Of a stretch of 27,390 nt of DNA, positions 7,617 to 14,407 are shown in pieces (the stretch's first letter is position 1; each line of letters opens with the position of its first letter). Below the pieces are notes generated by a model. It was given only the letters and a program-made list of their open reading frames with translations, did no database searches and was not told the origin of the DNA. The DNA lies in the NCBI GenBank assembly GCA_011390455.1, contig JAABSI010000037.1, forward strand, positions 1 to 27,390, in the 5' to 3' direction. Origin of the DNA: Trueperaceae bacterium (GTDB lineage Bacteria > Deinococcota > Deinococci > Deinococcales > Trueperaceae). A program made the position numbers and the translations under genes.

Positions 7617-8345
7617 ATGCGCATCCTGGTCAGCAACGACGACGGCGTCCACAGCCCCGGCATCTACGCCTTGGCGAAGGTGGCGCAAACCTACGGCGAC
7701 GTGCGGGTGGTGGCCCCCGACGTCGAGCAATCGGCGATGAGCCACGCGATCACCGTCCGCCGCCCGCTCCATTACGCGCGCCAGAAGCTCGACGGCCTCG
7801 AGGCCTACAAGGTCGACGGCACCCCCGCCGACTGCGTCGCGCTCGGCGCGCACCACTGGGACAAGGTCGACCTGGTGCTCACCGGCATCAACCTCGGGCT
7901 CAACATCGGCCACAACATCTGGCACTCCGGCACCGTCGCCGCCGCCAAGCAGGCGAGCTTCCTCGGGATCCCCGCGATCGCCTTCAGCGCGCCGGCCACC
8001 GAGGGCGACGTCGACTACGCCGTGTACGAGCCGTACCTGAAGCAGGTGCTCGAGCTGTTCCTCGCCCACCCCGACCTGCCGCTGCTGAACGTCAACTTCC
8101 CCGACGAGCCCAAGGGGTTGCGGTGGACCAAGATGTCGGTGCGCCACTACGAGGGGTTCGTCATCCCGGGTGAGGACCCGATGGGGCGCATCCACTACTG
8201 GTTCGGCGAGGAGCCGCGCGAGCGCGTCGAGGAGGACACCGACCGCTGGGCGATCGAGCAGGGGTACGTCTCGCTCACGCCGCTGCGCCTCGATCTGACC
8301 GACGAGCGGCGGCTCGCCGCGGCGCACGCGGCCGCGCCCGTCTGA
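7617..8345 (+). CDS. surE: 5'/3'-nucleotidase SurE
   Basis: A 242-aa protein of the SurE family, metal-dependent survival phosphatases that act on nucleoside monophosphates in the cytoplasm or periplasm. The N-terminus MRILVSNDDGVHSPGI carries the metal-binding Asp pair (D8, D9). Further conserved parts are VVAPDVEQSAMSHAIT with the metal-binding Ser, SGINxGxN-like TGINLGLNIGHN with the Asn ligand, and SGTVAAAKQASFLGIPAIAFS, quoted here only as a region. Length fits the family. Transcription seems to start at or just before the ATG. The metallopeptidase gene follows after 10 nt and is probably co-transcribed. Confidence 0.95.
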   Translation: MRILVSNDDGVHSPGIYALAKVAQTYGDVRVVAPDVEQSAMSHAITVRRPLHYARQKLDGLEAYKVDGTPADCVALGAHHWDKVDLVLTGINLGLNIGHNIWHSGTVAAAKQASFLGIPAIAFSAPATEGDVDYAVYEPYLKQVLELFLAHPDLPLLNVNFPDEPKGLRWTKMSVRHYEGFVIPGEDPMGRIHYWFGEEPRERVEEDTDRWAIEQGYVSLTPLRLDLTDERRLAAAHAAAPV

Positions 8346-8355
8346 GGGTTCGAAC

Positions 8356-8778
8356 ATGGGGCGGCGCGAACGGCGGGCTCGGCGCGGTGCGGCGATGACG
8401 TACGAGGCCTTCAAGGTGATGGTCGAGGAGATGGTCGACGAGATCCCCGACACCTTCCTCAAGGGGCTGCAGGGCGTGCACGTGATCGAGGAGCCCATGC
8501 CGGAGGAGGGCTACGTCGACGTCTGGCGCCTGGGCGAGTACCTCGACCCCGGCACCGAGGACTTCCTCGGCGCGGGGGAGGGGCTCGGGCGCCACGTGGC
8601 GCTCTACTACGGCAGCTTCGTCGAGGTGGGCGACGGCGACCCCTCGTTCGACTGGGAGGACGAGGCCTGGGAAACGCTCACGCACGAGCTTCGCCACCAC
8701 GTCGAGTCGCTCGCGGGGGACGGGCGCCTGATCGAGCAGGACGTCATGGACGCGCAGGGGTTCGAGCGAGAGCGCTGA
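8356..8778 (+). CDS. Zincin-like metallopeptidase (HExxH family)
   Basis: A 140-aa protein resembling the small bacterial metallopeptidase family once called DUF1025. H110-E111-L-R-H114 is a perfect HExxH zinc-binding and catalytic motif in LTHELRHHVE. The middle holds many acidic residues (EEPMPEEGYVDVW and the stretch before the motif), typical of this family. The start at 8356 has GAGGG 7 nt upstream; the internal ATG at 8395, which removes an Arg-rich N-terminus, is the alternative and matches the usual family start better. It follows surE by 10 nt. The substrate is unknown. Confidence 0.8.
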   Translation: MGRRERRARRGAAMTYEAFKVMVEEMVDEIPDTFLKGLQGVHVIEEPMPEEGYVDVWRLGEYLDPGTEDFLGAGEGLGRHVALYYGSFVEVGDGDPSFDWEDEAWETLTHELRHHVESLAGDGRLIEQDVMDAQGFERER

Positions 8779-8787
8779 GCCGCTCGG

Positions 8788-9216
8788 CTACGCCGGCGGA
8801 ATGAGCGTCGCGACGCCCGCGAACCGGTCGAAGTCGCGGTCGAAGGTGACGACGGTCGCGCCGTACTCGTCCGCGAGCGCCGCGAGGTAGGCGTCGTTCG
8901 AGAGGTTCGCGTGCGCCCCTCCGGTCCGCAGTGCGTGGCCGAAGCTGGCGACGAAGCCCTCCGACGGTTCGGGGTGGACGACGCTCGGCTGATCGCACCA
9001 GCCTTCGACGACGGCGATCGCCTGCTGGAGCGTGAGGGGGTTCGGGAAGACGGAGGGGTGCGTCGCGATGCGTACGAACGCGAGGAGCGACAGCCACGGC
9101 AACCCGACGCGGGCGTCGCCCGCGAGCGCGGCGTCGAGCCAGCGCTTGGCCCGCGCATGTTGTGGGGACGCGGCGTTCACCGCGTACAAGAGCACGTTGG
9201 CATCGACGATCGTCAT
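8788..9216 (-). CDS. vapC: PIN-domain toxin, VapC type
   Basis: A 142-aa PIN-domain ribonuclease of the group that includes many mycobacterial VapC toxins. Conserved acidic positions are D5 in IVDANVLLYAVN, D108 in NLSNDAYLAAL and D126 in TFDRDFDRF. The usual second acidic residue is not obvious in PWLSLLAFVRI, as in other members of this subgroup. It would cleave RNA when released from its antitoxin. Its ATG overlaps the antitoxin stop by 4 nt (ATGA). It is convergent with the metallopeptidase gene, with a 9-nt gap. Confidence 0.88.
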   Translation of the reverse strand: MTIVDANVLLYAVNAASPQHARAKRWLDAALAGDARVGLPWLSLLAFVRIATHPSVFPNPLTLQQAIAVVEGWCDQPSVVHPEPSEGFVASFGHALRTGGAHANLSNDAYLAALADEYGATVVTFDRDFDRFAGVATLIPPA

Positions 9217-9467
9217 CGGCCTTCGAGCAGCCGGCGGATGCGCTCGTCGTCCTCGAGGGCGCCCGCCAGCGCGAGCGCGCGATCGAGGTCGGCCCGCGGC
9301 GTTCCGAGGTCGAACGTGGGCGTCTCGTGCCCGCCCACCACGGCTTTGGTGCGCAGCGCGGCCCGCAACCCTTCGTTGACCACGTCCTTGAACGTGGCCC
9401 GGCGCTCGTGCATCCGGCGACGGATCAGCTCCTCGACGTCGGGATCCAAGGTGATCGTGGTGCGCAT
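9213..9467 (-). CDS. vapB: VapB-type antitoxin
   Basis: An 84-aa protein. The N-terminus MRTTITLDPDVEELIRRR is a ribbon-helix-helix DNA-binding arm. A helical linker ending GLRAAL follows, and then a toxin-binding tail. The pattern matches antitoxins paired with PIN toxins. It should neutralise the toxin encoded downstream and repress its own promoter. TATGAT lies 6 nt before the ATG, giving a leaderless mRNA, and an inverted repeat covers this box. Confidence 0.85.
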   Translation of the reverse strand: MRTTITLDPDVEELIRRRMHERRATFKDVVNEGLRAALRTKAVVGGHETPTFDLGTPRADLDRALALAGALEDDERIRRLLEGR

Positions 9468-9471
9468 GGAC

Positions 9472-9505
9472 GCATCATAGCATCACAGCGCATGTGCGAT
9501 GATGC
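9472..9505 (-). promoter_or_regulatory. vapBC promoter with inverted-repeat operator
   Basis: On the minus strand the -10 box TATGAT (9474-9479) is 6 nt from the vapB ATG. GCATCAT (9472-9478) and ATGATGC (9499-9505) form an inverted repeat with a 20-nt spacer. This is the expected place for binding of a VapB ribbon-helix-helix dimer of dimers. Autoregulation is inference from the family. Confidence 0.5.
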
Positions 9506-9507
9506 AT

Positions 9508-10617
9508 CTACACGGGCTCGCCGAAGAGCGGCCCCTGCACCACGCGCGCCGCCCTCGGGATCAGCCCCGACGCCGACACCCCGATCAGCCGCACCGCCCC
9601 CGGCGGGCGCGCGACCTCGAAGGCGAGGCGCTCGGCCACCGGCCACAGCTCCACCGCGTCGGCGACCGGGTTCGGTGGCGTGACCGAGCGGGTGACGATC
9701 CGGAAGTCGGCGTACTTGACCTTGACCGTCACCGTCCGTGCGGCGAGCTCGCCGCGCTCGAGGCGCCCGCCCACCGCCGCGCAGGCCTTCGCGAGCTCCG
9801 GTGCGAGCTCCGAGACCGTGCGCAGGTCGCGCCCGAAGGTGCGCTCCGCGCCGATCGACTTGCGGCGCCGGTCGGGCACCACCGGCCGCGGGTCGTCGGC
9901 GCGCGCGATGCGCGCCAGGAAGGCGCCGAGCTTCCCGAAGCGCTCGACCAGGTCCGTTGCGTCGCGCGCGCGCAGGTCGGCGCCGCGCTCGATGCCGAGC
10001 GCCCGGAGCCGCTCCGCGGTCTTGGGCCCGACCCCGAAGAAGCGCTCGATGGGCAGCGCGTCCGTGAAGGCCTGCGCCTCCTCCGGTCGCACGACCGTGA
10101 GCCCTGCCGGCTTCTGCGTGCCCGACGCCACCTTGGCGAGGAACTTGCCGGGCGCCACGCCGGCCGAGGCCGACAAGCCGACCTCGTCCGCGATCGTGGC
10201 GAGCACCGCCCGCGCCAAGGCGGTGGCGGCGTCGACGTCGAGCGGCACCGCCGGCGCGGGCGTTCCCTCGCGCGGTCCCCCGATCGCGTGGGTGACGTCG
10301 AGGTAGGCCTCGTCCAAGGAGAGCGGTTCGACCAGGTCGGTCACCCGCTCGAAGATCGTGCGCACCGCCCGGGAGGCCGCCTGGTACGCCTCGAAGCGCG
10401 GTGGGACGACCACCAGCTGCGGACAGCGCCGCCGGGCGATCGCGGTCGGCATCGCCGAGCCCACCCCGAAGGCGCGCGCCTCGTAGCTCGCGGTCATCAC
10501 CACCCCGCGCTCGCCACCGCCCCCCACGGCGAGCGGGAGCCCGCGCAGCTCGGGGCGGTCGCGTTGCTCGACCGAGGCGTAGAAGGCGTCCATATCGACG
10601 TGCACGACCGAGCGCAT
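9508..10617 (-). CDS. dinB: DNA polymerase IV
   Basis: A 369-aa Y-family translesion polymerase. The N-terminus MRSVVHVDMDAFYASVE holds catalytic Asp residues. YEARAFGV and LSLDEAYLDVT supply the remaining active-site residues. A helix-hairpin-helix segment (FFGVGPKTAERLRALGI) and the little-finger domain follow. The C-terminal QGPLF fits the QxxLF beta-clamp-binding motif. The ATG at 10617 matches the family start; TACCGT 7 nt upstream suggests a leaderless mRNA. The long upstream continuation of this frame is antisense to menC and not real. It bypasses lesions in damaged DNA. It lies 40 nt upstream of vapBC on the same strand and is divergent from menC. Confidence 0.96.
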   Translation of the reverse strand: MRSVVHVDMDAFYASVEQRDRPELRGLPLAVGGGGERGVVMTASYEARAFGVGSAMPTAIARRRCPQLVVVPPRFEAYQAASRAVRTIFERVTDLVEPLSLDEAYLDVTHAIGGPREGTPAPAVPLDVDAATALARAVLATIADEVGLSASAGVAPGKFLAKVASGTQKPAGLTVVRPEEAQAFTDALPIERFFGVGPKTAERLRALGIERGADLRARDATDLVERFGKLGAFLARIARADDPRPVVPDRRRKSIGAERTFGRDLRTVSELAPELAKACAAVGGRLERGELAARTVTVKVKYADFRIVTRSVTPPNPVADAVELWPVAERLAFEVARPPGAVRLIGVSASGLIPRAARVVQGPLFGEPV

Positions 10618-10624
10618 CCCCTCC

Positions 10625-10630
10625 ACGGTA
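10625..10630 (-). promoter_or_regulatory. -10 element of dinB
   Basis: TACCGT on the minus strand, 7 nt from the ATG. The GGAGGGG between hexamer and ATG abuts the start codon, too close to serve as a normal SD, which favours a leaderless start. Confidence 0.45.
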
Positions 10631-10698
10631 CCCGCGGCCGTCGGGTCGTGTGCCCGTCGGACCGCCTCGGCATGGCCGGGGCGCCGGTCGCGATGGTC

Positions 10699-10704
10699 CA
10701 TGAT
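10699..10704 (+). promoter_or_regulatory. Candidate -10 element of menC
   Basis: CATGAT ends 6 nt before the ATG at 10711, the same spacing as TATGAT before vapB. It is a one-base variant of TAnnnT, so confidence is low. Confidence 0.3.
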
Positions 10705-10710
10705 GCCTCC

Positions 10711-11817
10711 ATGCGCATCGACCAGATCGAGCTCCGCGAGATCGACCTCCGCCTCCGCTTCCGCTTCGAGACCAGCTTCGGCGTCGAGCAGGACCGCCGG
10801 GTGCTGCTCGTGACCGTCCGCGGCGAGGGCGGCGAGGGCGTCGCCGAATGCGTGGCCGGCGAGTTCCCGGGGTACTCCTACGAGACGAACGAGACCGCCT
10901 GGAGCGTCCTGAGCGACCACGTGGCGCCGCGGGTGCTCGGCCAGGACTTCGCCACGCCGGCGCAGCTGCTGCACGCGCTGCGCTTCGTCCGCGGCCACAA
11001 CATGGCGGTCGCGGCGGTCGAGATGGCCTTCTGGGACCTGTGGGCGCGCTCGCTCGACGTGCCGCTCTGGAAGCTGCTCGGCGGCGTGCGGACGGAGGTG
11101 CCGGTGGGCGTCTCGCTGGGCATCCAGGCGACCGCGGAGGCGACCGCCGAACTCGCCCGCCAGCATGTTGCCGAGGGGTACAAGCGCGTGAAGCTCAAGA
11201 TCAAGCCGGGTTGGGACGTGGCACCGGTGCGTGCGGTGCGCGAGGCGCTCCCCGACGTCGACCTCACGGTCGACGCCAACAGCGCCTACCGGCTCGTCGA
11301 CGCCGCGGTCCTGCGTCGCCTCGACGACTTCGACCTCGCCTACGTCGAGCAGCCGCTCGCCTACGACGACCTGGTCGACCACGCCGAGCTCCAGCGGCAG
11401 CTGCGCACCGCCATCTGCCTCGACGAGTCGATCCACTCCGCCGAGGACGCCCGCAAGGGGCTGCAGATCGGCGCCGGCCGCATCCTCAACGTCAAGGTGG
11501 GGCGGGTGCGCGGCTACACCCAGGCGAAGCGGCTGCACGACGTCGCCGTGGCGTTCGGCGCGCCGGTGTGGTGCGGGGGGATGCTCGAATCGGGCGTCGG
11601 TCGGGCGCACAACCTGCACCTCTCGAGCTTGGAGGGCTTCGTGCTGCCGGGCGACACGTCCAGCGCCAGCCGCTACTGGGACGAGGACATCGTGGAGCCG
11701 CTCCTCGACGCCGTGGACGGCGTCCAGCAGGTGCCGCAGGGCCCGGGCAGCGGGGTGACCCTCAAGCGCGACCTGGTGGAGCGGGTGACGCGCCAGGTGG
11801 CGACGCTCAAGCCGTAG
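10711..11817 (+). CDS. menC: o-Succinylbenzoate synthase / N-succinylamino acid racemase
   Basis: A 368-aa enolase-superfamily enzyme of the muconate-lactonising subgroup. The catalytic pattern is complete: K161-L-K163, Mg ligands D188 (TVDANSAY), E213 (YVEQPL) and D238 (CLDES), and K262 in LNVKVGRVRG. These are one residue off the Amycolatopsis N-acylamino-acid racemase numbering (K163, D189, E214, D239, K263). Homologues in Deinococcus and Amycolatopsis make o-succinylbenzoate for menaquinone and may also racemise N-succinylamino acids. No other men gene is present here, so the physiological role is open. ATG 10693 is an alternative start. The end overlaps the convergent EamA gene by 11 nt. 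Confidence 0.93.
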   Translation: MRIDQIELREIDLRLRFRFETSFGVEQDRRVLLVTVRGEGGEGVAECVAGEFPGYSYETNETAWSVLSDHVAPRVLGQDFATPAQLLHALRFVRGHNMAVAAVEMAFWDLWARSLDVPLWKLLGGVRTEVPVGVSLGIQATAEATAELARQHVAEGYKRVKLKIKPGWDVAPVRAVREALPDVDLTVDANSAYRLVDAAVLRRLDDFDLAYVEQPLAYDDLVDHAELQRQLRTAICLDESIHSAEDARKGLQIGAGRILNVKVGRVRGYTQAKRLHDVAVAFGAPVWCGGMLESGVGRAHNLHLSSLEGFVLPGDTSSASRYWDEDIVEPLLDAVDGVQQVPQGPGSGVTLKRDLVERVTRQVATLKP

Positions 11818-12700
11818 GGCGCTGACGCGGGTGCGTGCGCGGTGCCACGACCGCCGCGATGCCGCCCAAGACGAGCACGCCGGCCACGACCAGGCGGGCG
11901 TCGAGCGCCTCGCCGAGGAGCACGACGCCGCCGACCGCCGCGACCAGCGGCACCGCCAGTTGCACGACGGCGGCCGCAGAGCGCGACAGCGCCGGCAGCG
12001 CCACGTACCAGGCGGCGTACCCGAGCCCGGACGTGAGCGCGCCGGCCGCGATCGCCAGCCCGACGCCGGGGCCGGTGGTCCCGGCCCAGGCGCCGGGCCA
12101 CGCCGCGAGCACCGCCGTGGCCGGCATGGCCCAGGCGAAGTTGCGGGCGTTCGCGGCCAGCGCGGCGCGCTCGCCGCGCCCCGCGAGCGAGTAGGCGGCC
12201 CACGCGACCCCGGCGACGATCATCGCCGCCGCGGCCCACGGTTCGGGCGCCTGCGCCCCGGGCAACAGCAGCACCGCCATGCCCGCCGCGGCGACGGCCC
12301 ATCCCCAGCGCGCGCGGTGGTCCAAGCGTTCGCCCCGCGCGTACCCGACCGCGCCCATGGTCAGCTGCACCGTGCCGAACAGCACCAGGGCGCCCGTCGC
12401 GGCGCCCAACTCCAGGTAGGCCAGCGAGAAGGGGAGGGCGTAGACGACGAGCGCCAGGACCGCGGCGACGGCGCGGCCACGGCTGGTGCCGGTGCCCGCC
12501 TGCCCCAGGTTCCTGGGCCCGGCCAGGAGCACCAGCGCGAGCGCCCCGGCCCCCAAGCGCAACGCGGTGAAGGCGACCGCCCCGATCGCCGGCGCCCCGC
12601 CGGGTCCGGGGCCGAGGGCGGCGCGTGCGAGCAGCGAGTTGCCCGCGAAGGCGAGCAGGGCGAGGACGGTGAACGCGACGACCTGGGGGCCGCGCGTCAC
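11807..12700 (-). CDS. EamA/DMT-family transporter
   Basis: A 297-aa inner-membrane protein with about ten hydrophobic segments in two similar halves, the layout of drug/metabolite transporters of the EamA family. Typical cues are AAYSLAGRG before the second half and PLVAAVGGVVLLGEALDARLVVAGVLVLGGI, of which the first part (PLVAAVGGVVLLGE) is the family signature near the C-terminus. The substrate cannot be told. The GTG start at 12700 overlaps the stop of the exonuclease gene by 4 nt (GTGA), so the two are co-transcribed and translationally coupled. The longer upstream frame is antisense to nothing real and overlaps the exonuclease gene. Confidence 0.88.
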   Translation of the reverse strand: MTRGPQVVAFTVLALLAFAGNSLLARAALGPGPGGAPAIGAVAFTALRLGAGALALVLLAGPRNLGQAGTGTSRGRAVAAVLALVVYALPFSLAYLELGAATGALVLFGTVQLTMGAVGYARGERLDHRARWGWAVAAAGMAVLLLPGAQAPEPWAAAAMIVAGVAWAAYSLAGRGERAALAANARNFAWAMPATAVLAAWPGAWAGTTGPGVGLAIAAGALTSGLGYAAWYVALPALSRSAAAVVQLAVPLVAAVGGVVLLGEALDARLVVAGVLVLGGIAAVVAPRTHPRQRPTA

Positions 12701-13581
12701 CGATCGCCGCCCACGCGCATGAGCACGTGCAGCGTCAGGCGCGCGTCGTCGGTCGAGCGGTGCGCTTGCGCTCCGGCGGGCAGCACGCCGGTCTCCACCG
12801 CGGCGCGTTCGAGCTTGGCGCGGCCGTGCTTGAGGCCGCGCGCCAGCGCGTAGGCGCGCATCGCGCACTCGAAGCCGCGCAGCCGCTCGCGGCGCCCGCA
12901 TGCGGTCGCCGACTGGCGCACCATCCGCTCGTCGAACGGGGCGTTCCAGGCGATCACGCGCCGGCCGTCGGCGACCTCGAGGAGCGCGTCGTACACCTCG
13001 CCGAAGGAGGGTGCGTCCCACAGGTGGTCCATCGTCAGACCGTGGATGCGGCTCGCGCCGGCGGGCACGATGCCCGAGCGGGGTCGCACGAGCGACTCGA
13101 GCAGCACGGAGCCGTCAGGGCCGACCACGCCGACCTCGATGACCTCGTCGGCGTACCCGAGCCCGGTCGTCTCGGTGTCCAACACGACGAAGTCGTCGAG
13201 CAGCAGCGCCCGCACCCAGTCGCGGCCGGCCGCGATCCGGCTCGCCGGATCGGCGTCGGTCCGGACGGCCGCCCGGTGCAGCGAACCGTGCCCGGGGAGC
13301 GCCACGACGTCGCGCCGCACGCGCGCCGCGCGGGTGCCGGCGCTCCCGGCGGGGCGGTCGTTGGAGCGCGAAGGATCGATGCTGCCGGGCGGGGGAGGCG
13401 GCGGCTTGGCCGCCCTGGGCGTGGCGTCCGCCTCGCGGTAGAGCGCCACCTCGCGGCCGTCGAGATCGAGCCACGCCACCGGCTCGCCGCGCGGTTCGAG
13501 GCCGGCGAAGCGCAGATCGTTCTCCGGTCGCAACCCGTCGGGGACGTCGCTCCAAGCTTGGTACCGGGGGGCGTCGGGCAC
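12697..13581 (-). CDS. DEDDh 3'-5' exonuclease with an unusual N-terminal extension
   Basis: A 294-aa protein. Residues 125-290 form a DnaQ-like (DNA polymerase III epsilon type) exonuclease. Exo I is VVLDTETTG (D135, E137), Exo II holds NAPFD with D217, and Exo III is HRSTDD with H274 and D279. The first 125 residues are unlike a normal epsilon subunit. YQAWSDVPDGLRPENDL near the start resembles a short motif seen in other exonuclease and nuclease proteins. A Pro-rich linker (residues 60-66) and a basic stretch follow. The GTG at 13581 is chosen because TACCCT lies exactly 6 nt upstream and the further frame is intergenic. It is probably a repair or processing nuclease, and it heads an operon with the EamA gene. 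Confidence 0.85.
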   Translation of the reverse strand: MPDAPRYQAWSDVPDGLRPENDLRFAGLEPRGEPVAWLDLDGREVALYREADATPRAAKPPPPPPGSIDPSRSNDRPAGSAGTRAARVRRDVVALPGHGSLHRAAVRTDADPASRIAAGRDWVRALLLDDFVVLDTETTGLGYADEVIEVGVVGPDGSVLLESLVRPRSGIVPAGASRIHGLTMDHLWDAPSFGEVYDALLEVADGRRVIAWNAPFDERMVRQSATACGRRERLRGFECAMRAYALARGLKHGRAKLERAAVETGVLPAGAQAHRSTDDARLTLHVLMRVGGDR

Positions 13582-13587
13582 GCGTCG

Positions 13588-13593
13588 AGGGTA
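13588..13593 (-). promoter_or_regulatory. -10 element of the exonuclease gene
   Basis: TACCCT on the minus strand ends 6 nt before the GTG at 13581, which places the transcription start on the start codon. The CRP-type site lies about 46 bp further upstream. Confidence 0.45.
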
Positions 13594-13619
13594 CCGCGCG
13601 GCGACCGCCGCGGCGTCGC

Positions 13620-13635
13620 TGTGACGACCGTCACA
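13620..13635. promoter_or_regulatory. CRP/FNR-type operator, perfect TGTGA-N6-TCACA
   Basis: TGTGA at 13620-13624 and TCACA at 13631-13635 are separated by 6 nt and match the CRP consensus exactly. The centre is about 46 bp from the inferred transcription start of the exonuclease gene. CRP-family proteins are known in Deinococcota (for example the DNA-damage-linked DdrI of D. radiodurans, SdrP and CRP of Thermus). Binding here is inference. Confidence 0.55.
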
Positions 13636-13727
13636 CCTGAGTAAGAACCCCGTAAGAGGCGGTGCGTAGACTTCGGATGTGGATCGAAGGTCTCCTCCCA
13701 AGACCTCCCGCCCTCTTCCGAACGACG

Positions 13728-13824
13728 AACCCCGCGCCTCCCACGCGGGGTTCAACACTTTTGCTCAGCTGGTGGTGGCCTCCCACGCGGGGTTCACCCG
13801 TTTCGGACGCCGTGGTGCTCAGCT
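13728..13824. repeat. Direct and inverted repeat patch
   Basis: A 19-bp sequence, GCCTCCCACGCGGGGTTCA, occurs at 13736-13754 and again at 13778-13796 (period 42). TGCTCAGCT occurs at 13762-13770 and 13816-13824 (period 54). AACCCCGCG (13728-13736) and CGCGGGGTT (13744-13752) form a perfect 9-bp stem with a 7-nt loop, placed behind the membrane-protein gene on the minus strand. It could act as a terminator for that gene, or be a remnant of a dispersed repeat family. No open frame here looks coding. Confidence 0.6.
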
Positions 13825-13833
13825 CGTAGGCGG

Positions 13834-14280
13834 TCAGGCCCCCGGGAACAGGGCGCGCTGCCAGGGGATGCCCGCCAGGATCACGACGAGCGACAACCCG
13901 AACCAGATCAGCGTGCGCGTGTGCTTGGCGCCGTCGTCCTTGGCCTTGCGCACCATCACCGAGCCGACGTGCGCCAGCACCAGCGCGACGATCATGTAGA
14001 AGGCGTGCTCCACGACGAAGAAGCGCAGCGCGGCGTCGCCCATGGCGGCGCCGATGTTCGCGAGCCCGGACCGGATGAGCGGGCTGACGAAGTACAGCAG
14101 GAGCCCCAGCACCAACTGCAGGTCCATGCTCGCCACGAACGCCAGGTTGGCGATGCGGTGCTGCTTGCCGAAGGGCTGTTTGCCGAACCGCCCCATCAGC
14201 GCGAGCGCGAGGGCAGCGACCGCGGCGATCAGGACGATCCAGCGGGTGAGGTTGTGGGTGTGGAGCAGGGCAAGGTACAT
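13834..14280 (-). CDS. Four-helix membrane protein, cytochrome-b-like family
   Basis: A 148-aa integral membrane protein. It begins MYLALLHTHNLTRWIVLI and has four hydrophobic segments at about 10-30, 45-67, 85-110 and 122-140. Several His residues (H7, H9, the H of GKQHR, H in VVEHAFYM, H in LAHVGS) lie in or near the helices. Short proteins of this kind with the LLHxHNLxRW start are sometimes annotated as cytochrome b, but heme binding is not proven. GGAGG lies 8 nt before the ATG, and TACTCT (14335-14340) is a possible -10 box. It is divergent from the hydroxyacid dehydrogenase gene. Confidence 0.75.
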   Translation of the reverse strand: MYLALLHTHNLTRWIVLIAAVAALALALMGRFGKQPFGKQHRIANLAFVASMDLQLVLGLLLYFVSPLIRSGLANIGAAMGDAALRFFVVEHAFYMIVALVLAHVGSVMVRKAKDDGAKHTRTLIWFGLSLVVILAGIPWQRALFPGA

Positions 14281-14334
14281 GAAGCGAACCTCCGGGGCCG
14301 GGCGGCGACGGGTGCCGAGCGGCCAATGCCCACC

Positions 14335-14340
14335 AGAGTA
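14335..14340 (-). promoter_or_regulatory. Candidate -10 element of the membrane-protein gene
   Basis: TACTCT on the minus strand would give a leader of about 50 nt carrying the GGAGG SD sequence. No clear -35 box is seen. Confidence 0.35.
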
Positions 14341-14377
14341 CCCGCTCGGACCGTTCGCCCGCGCGCCCACCGACGGG

Positions 14378-14401
14378 TACCATCGAGGCTCCGAACGGAG
14401 G
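14378..14401 (+). promoter_or_regulatory. -10 box and SD of the hydroxyacid dehydrogenase gene
   Basis: TACCAT (14378-14383) is a TAnnnT -10 box. GGAGG (14397-14401) is 6 nt before the GTG at 14408 and settles that start. This gene is thus leadered, unlike polA, surE, vapB and dinB. Confidence 0.5.
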
Positions 14402-14407
14402 TGCGAC

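Noticed and set aside
8788..9505. VapBC pair as a sign of a mobile island
   Set aside because: No integrase, transposase, tRNA or attachment repeat is near, and the base composition does not visibly differ from its neighbours.
9508..11619. 703-codon frame suggesting a dinB protein with a long N-terminal domain
   Set aside because: The upstream half is antisense to menC. The polymerase begins at 10617 with the normal family start and a -10 box 7 nt before it.
13728..13824. Possible CRISPR array
   Set aside because: Only two copies of the repeat, with a 23-nt gap and no cas genes; too few and too close together.
13679..13999. Plus-strand frame of 106 codons in the repeat patch
   Set aside because: Its repeated peptide (SHAGF) comes from the 19-bp DNA repeat, and it runs antisense into the membrane-protein gene; no start signal.
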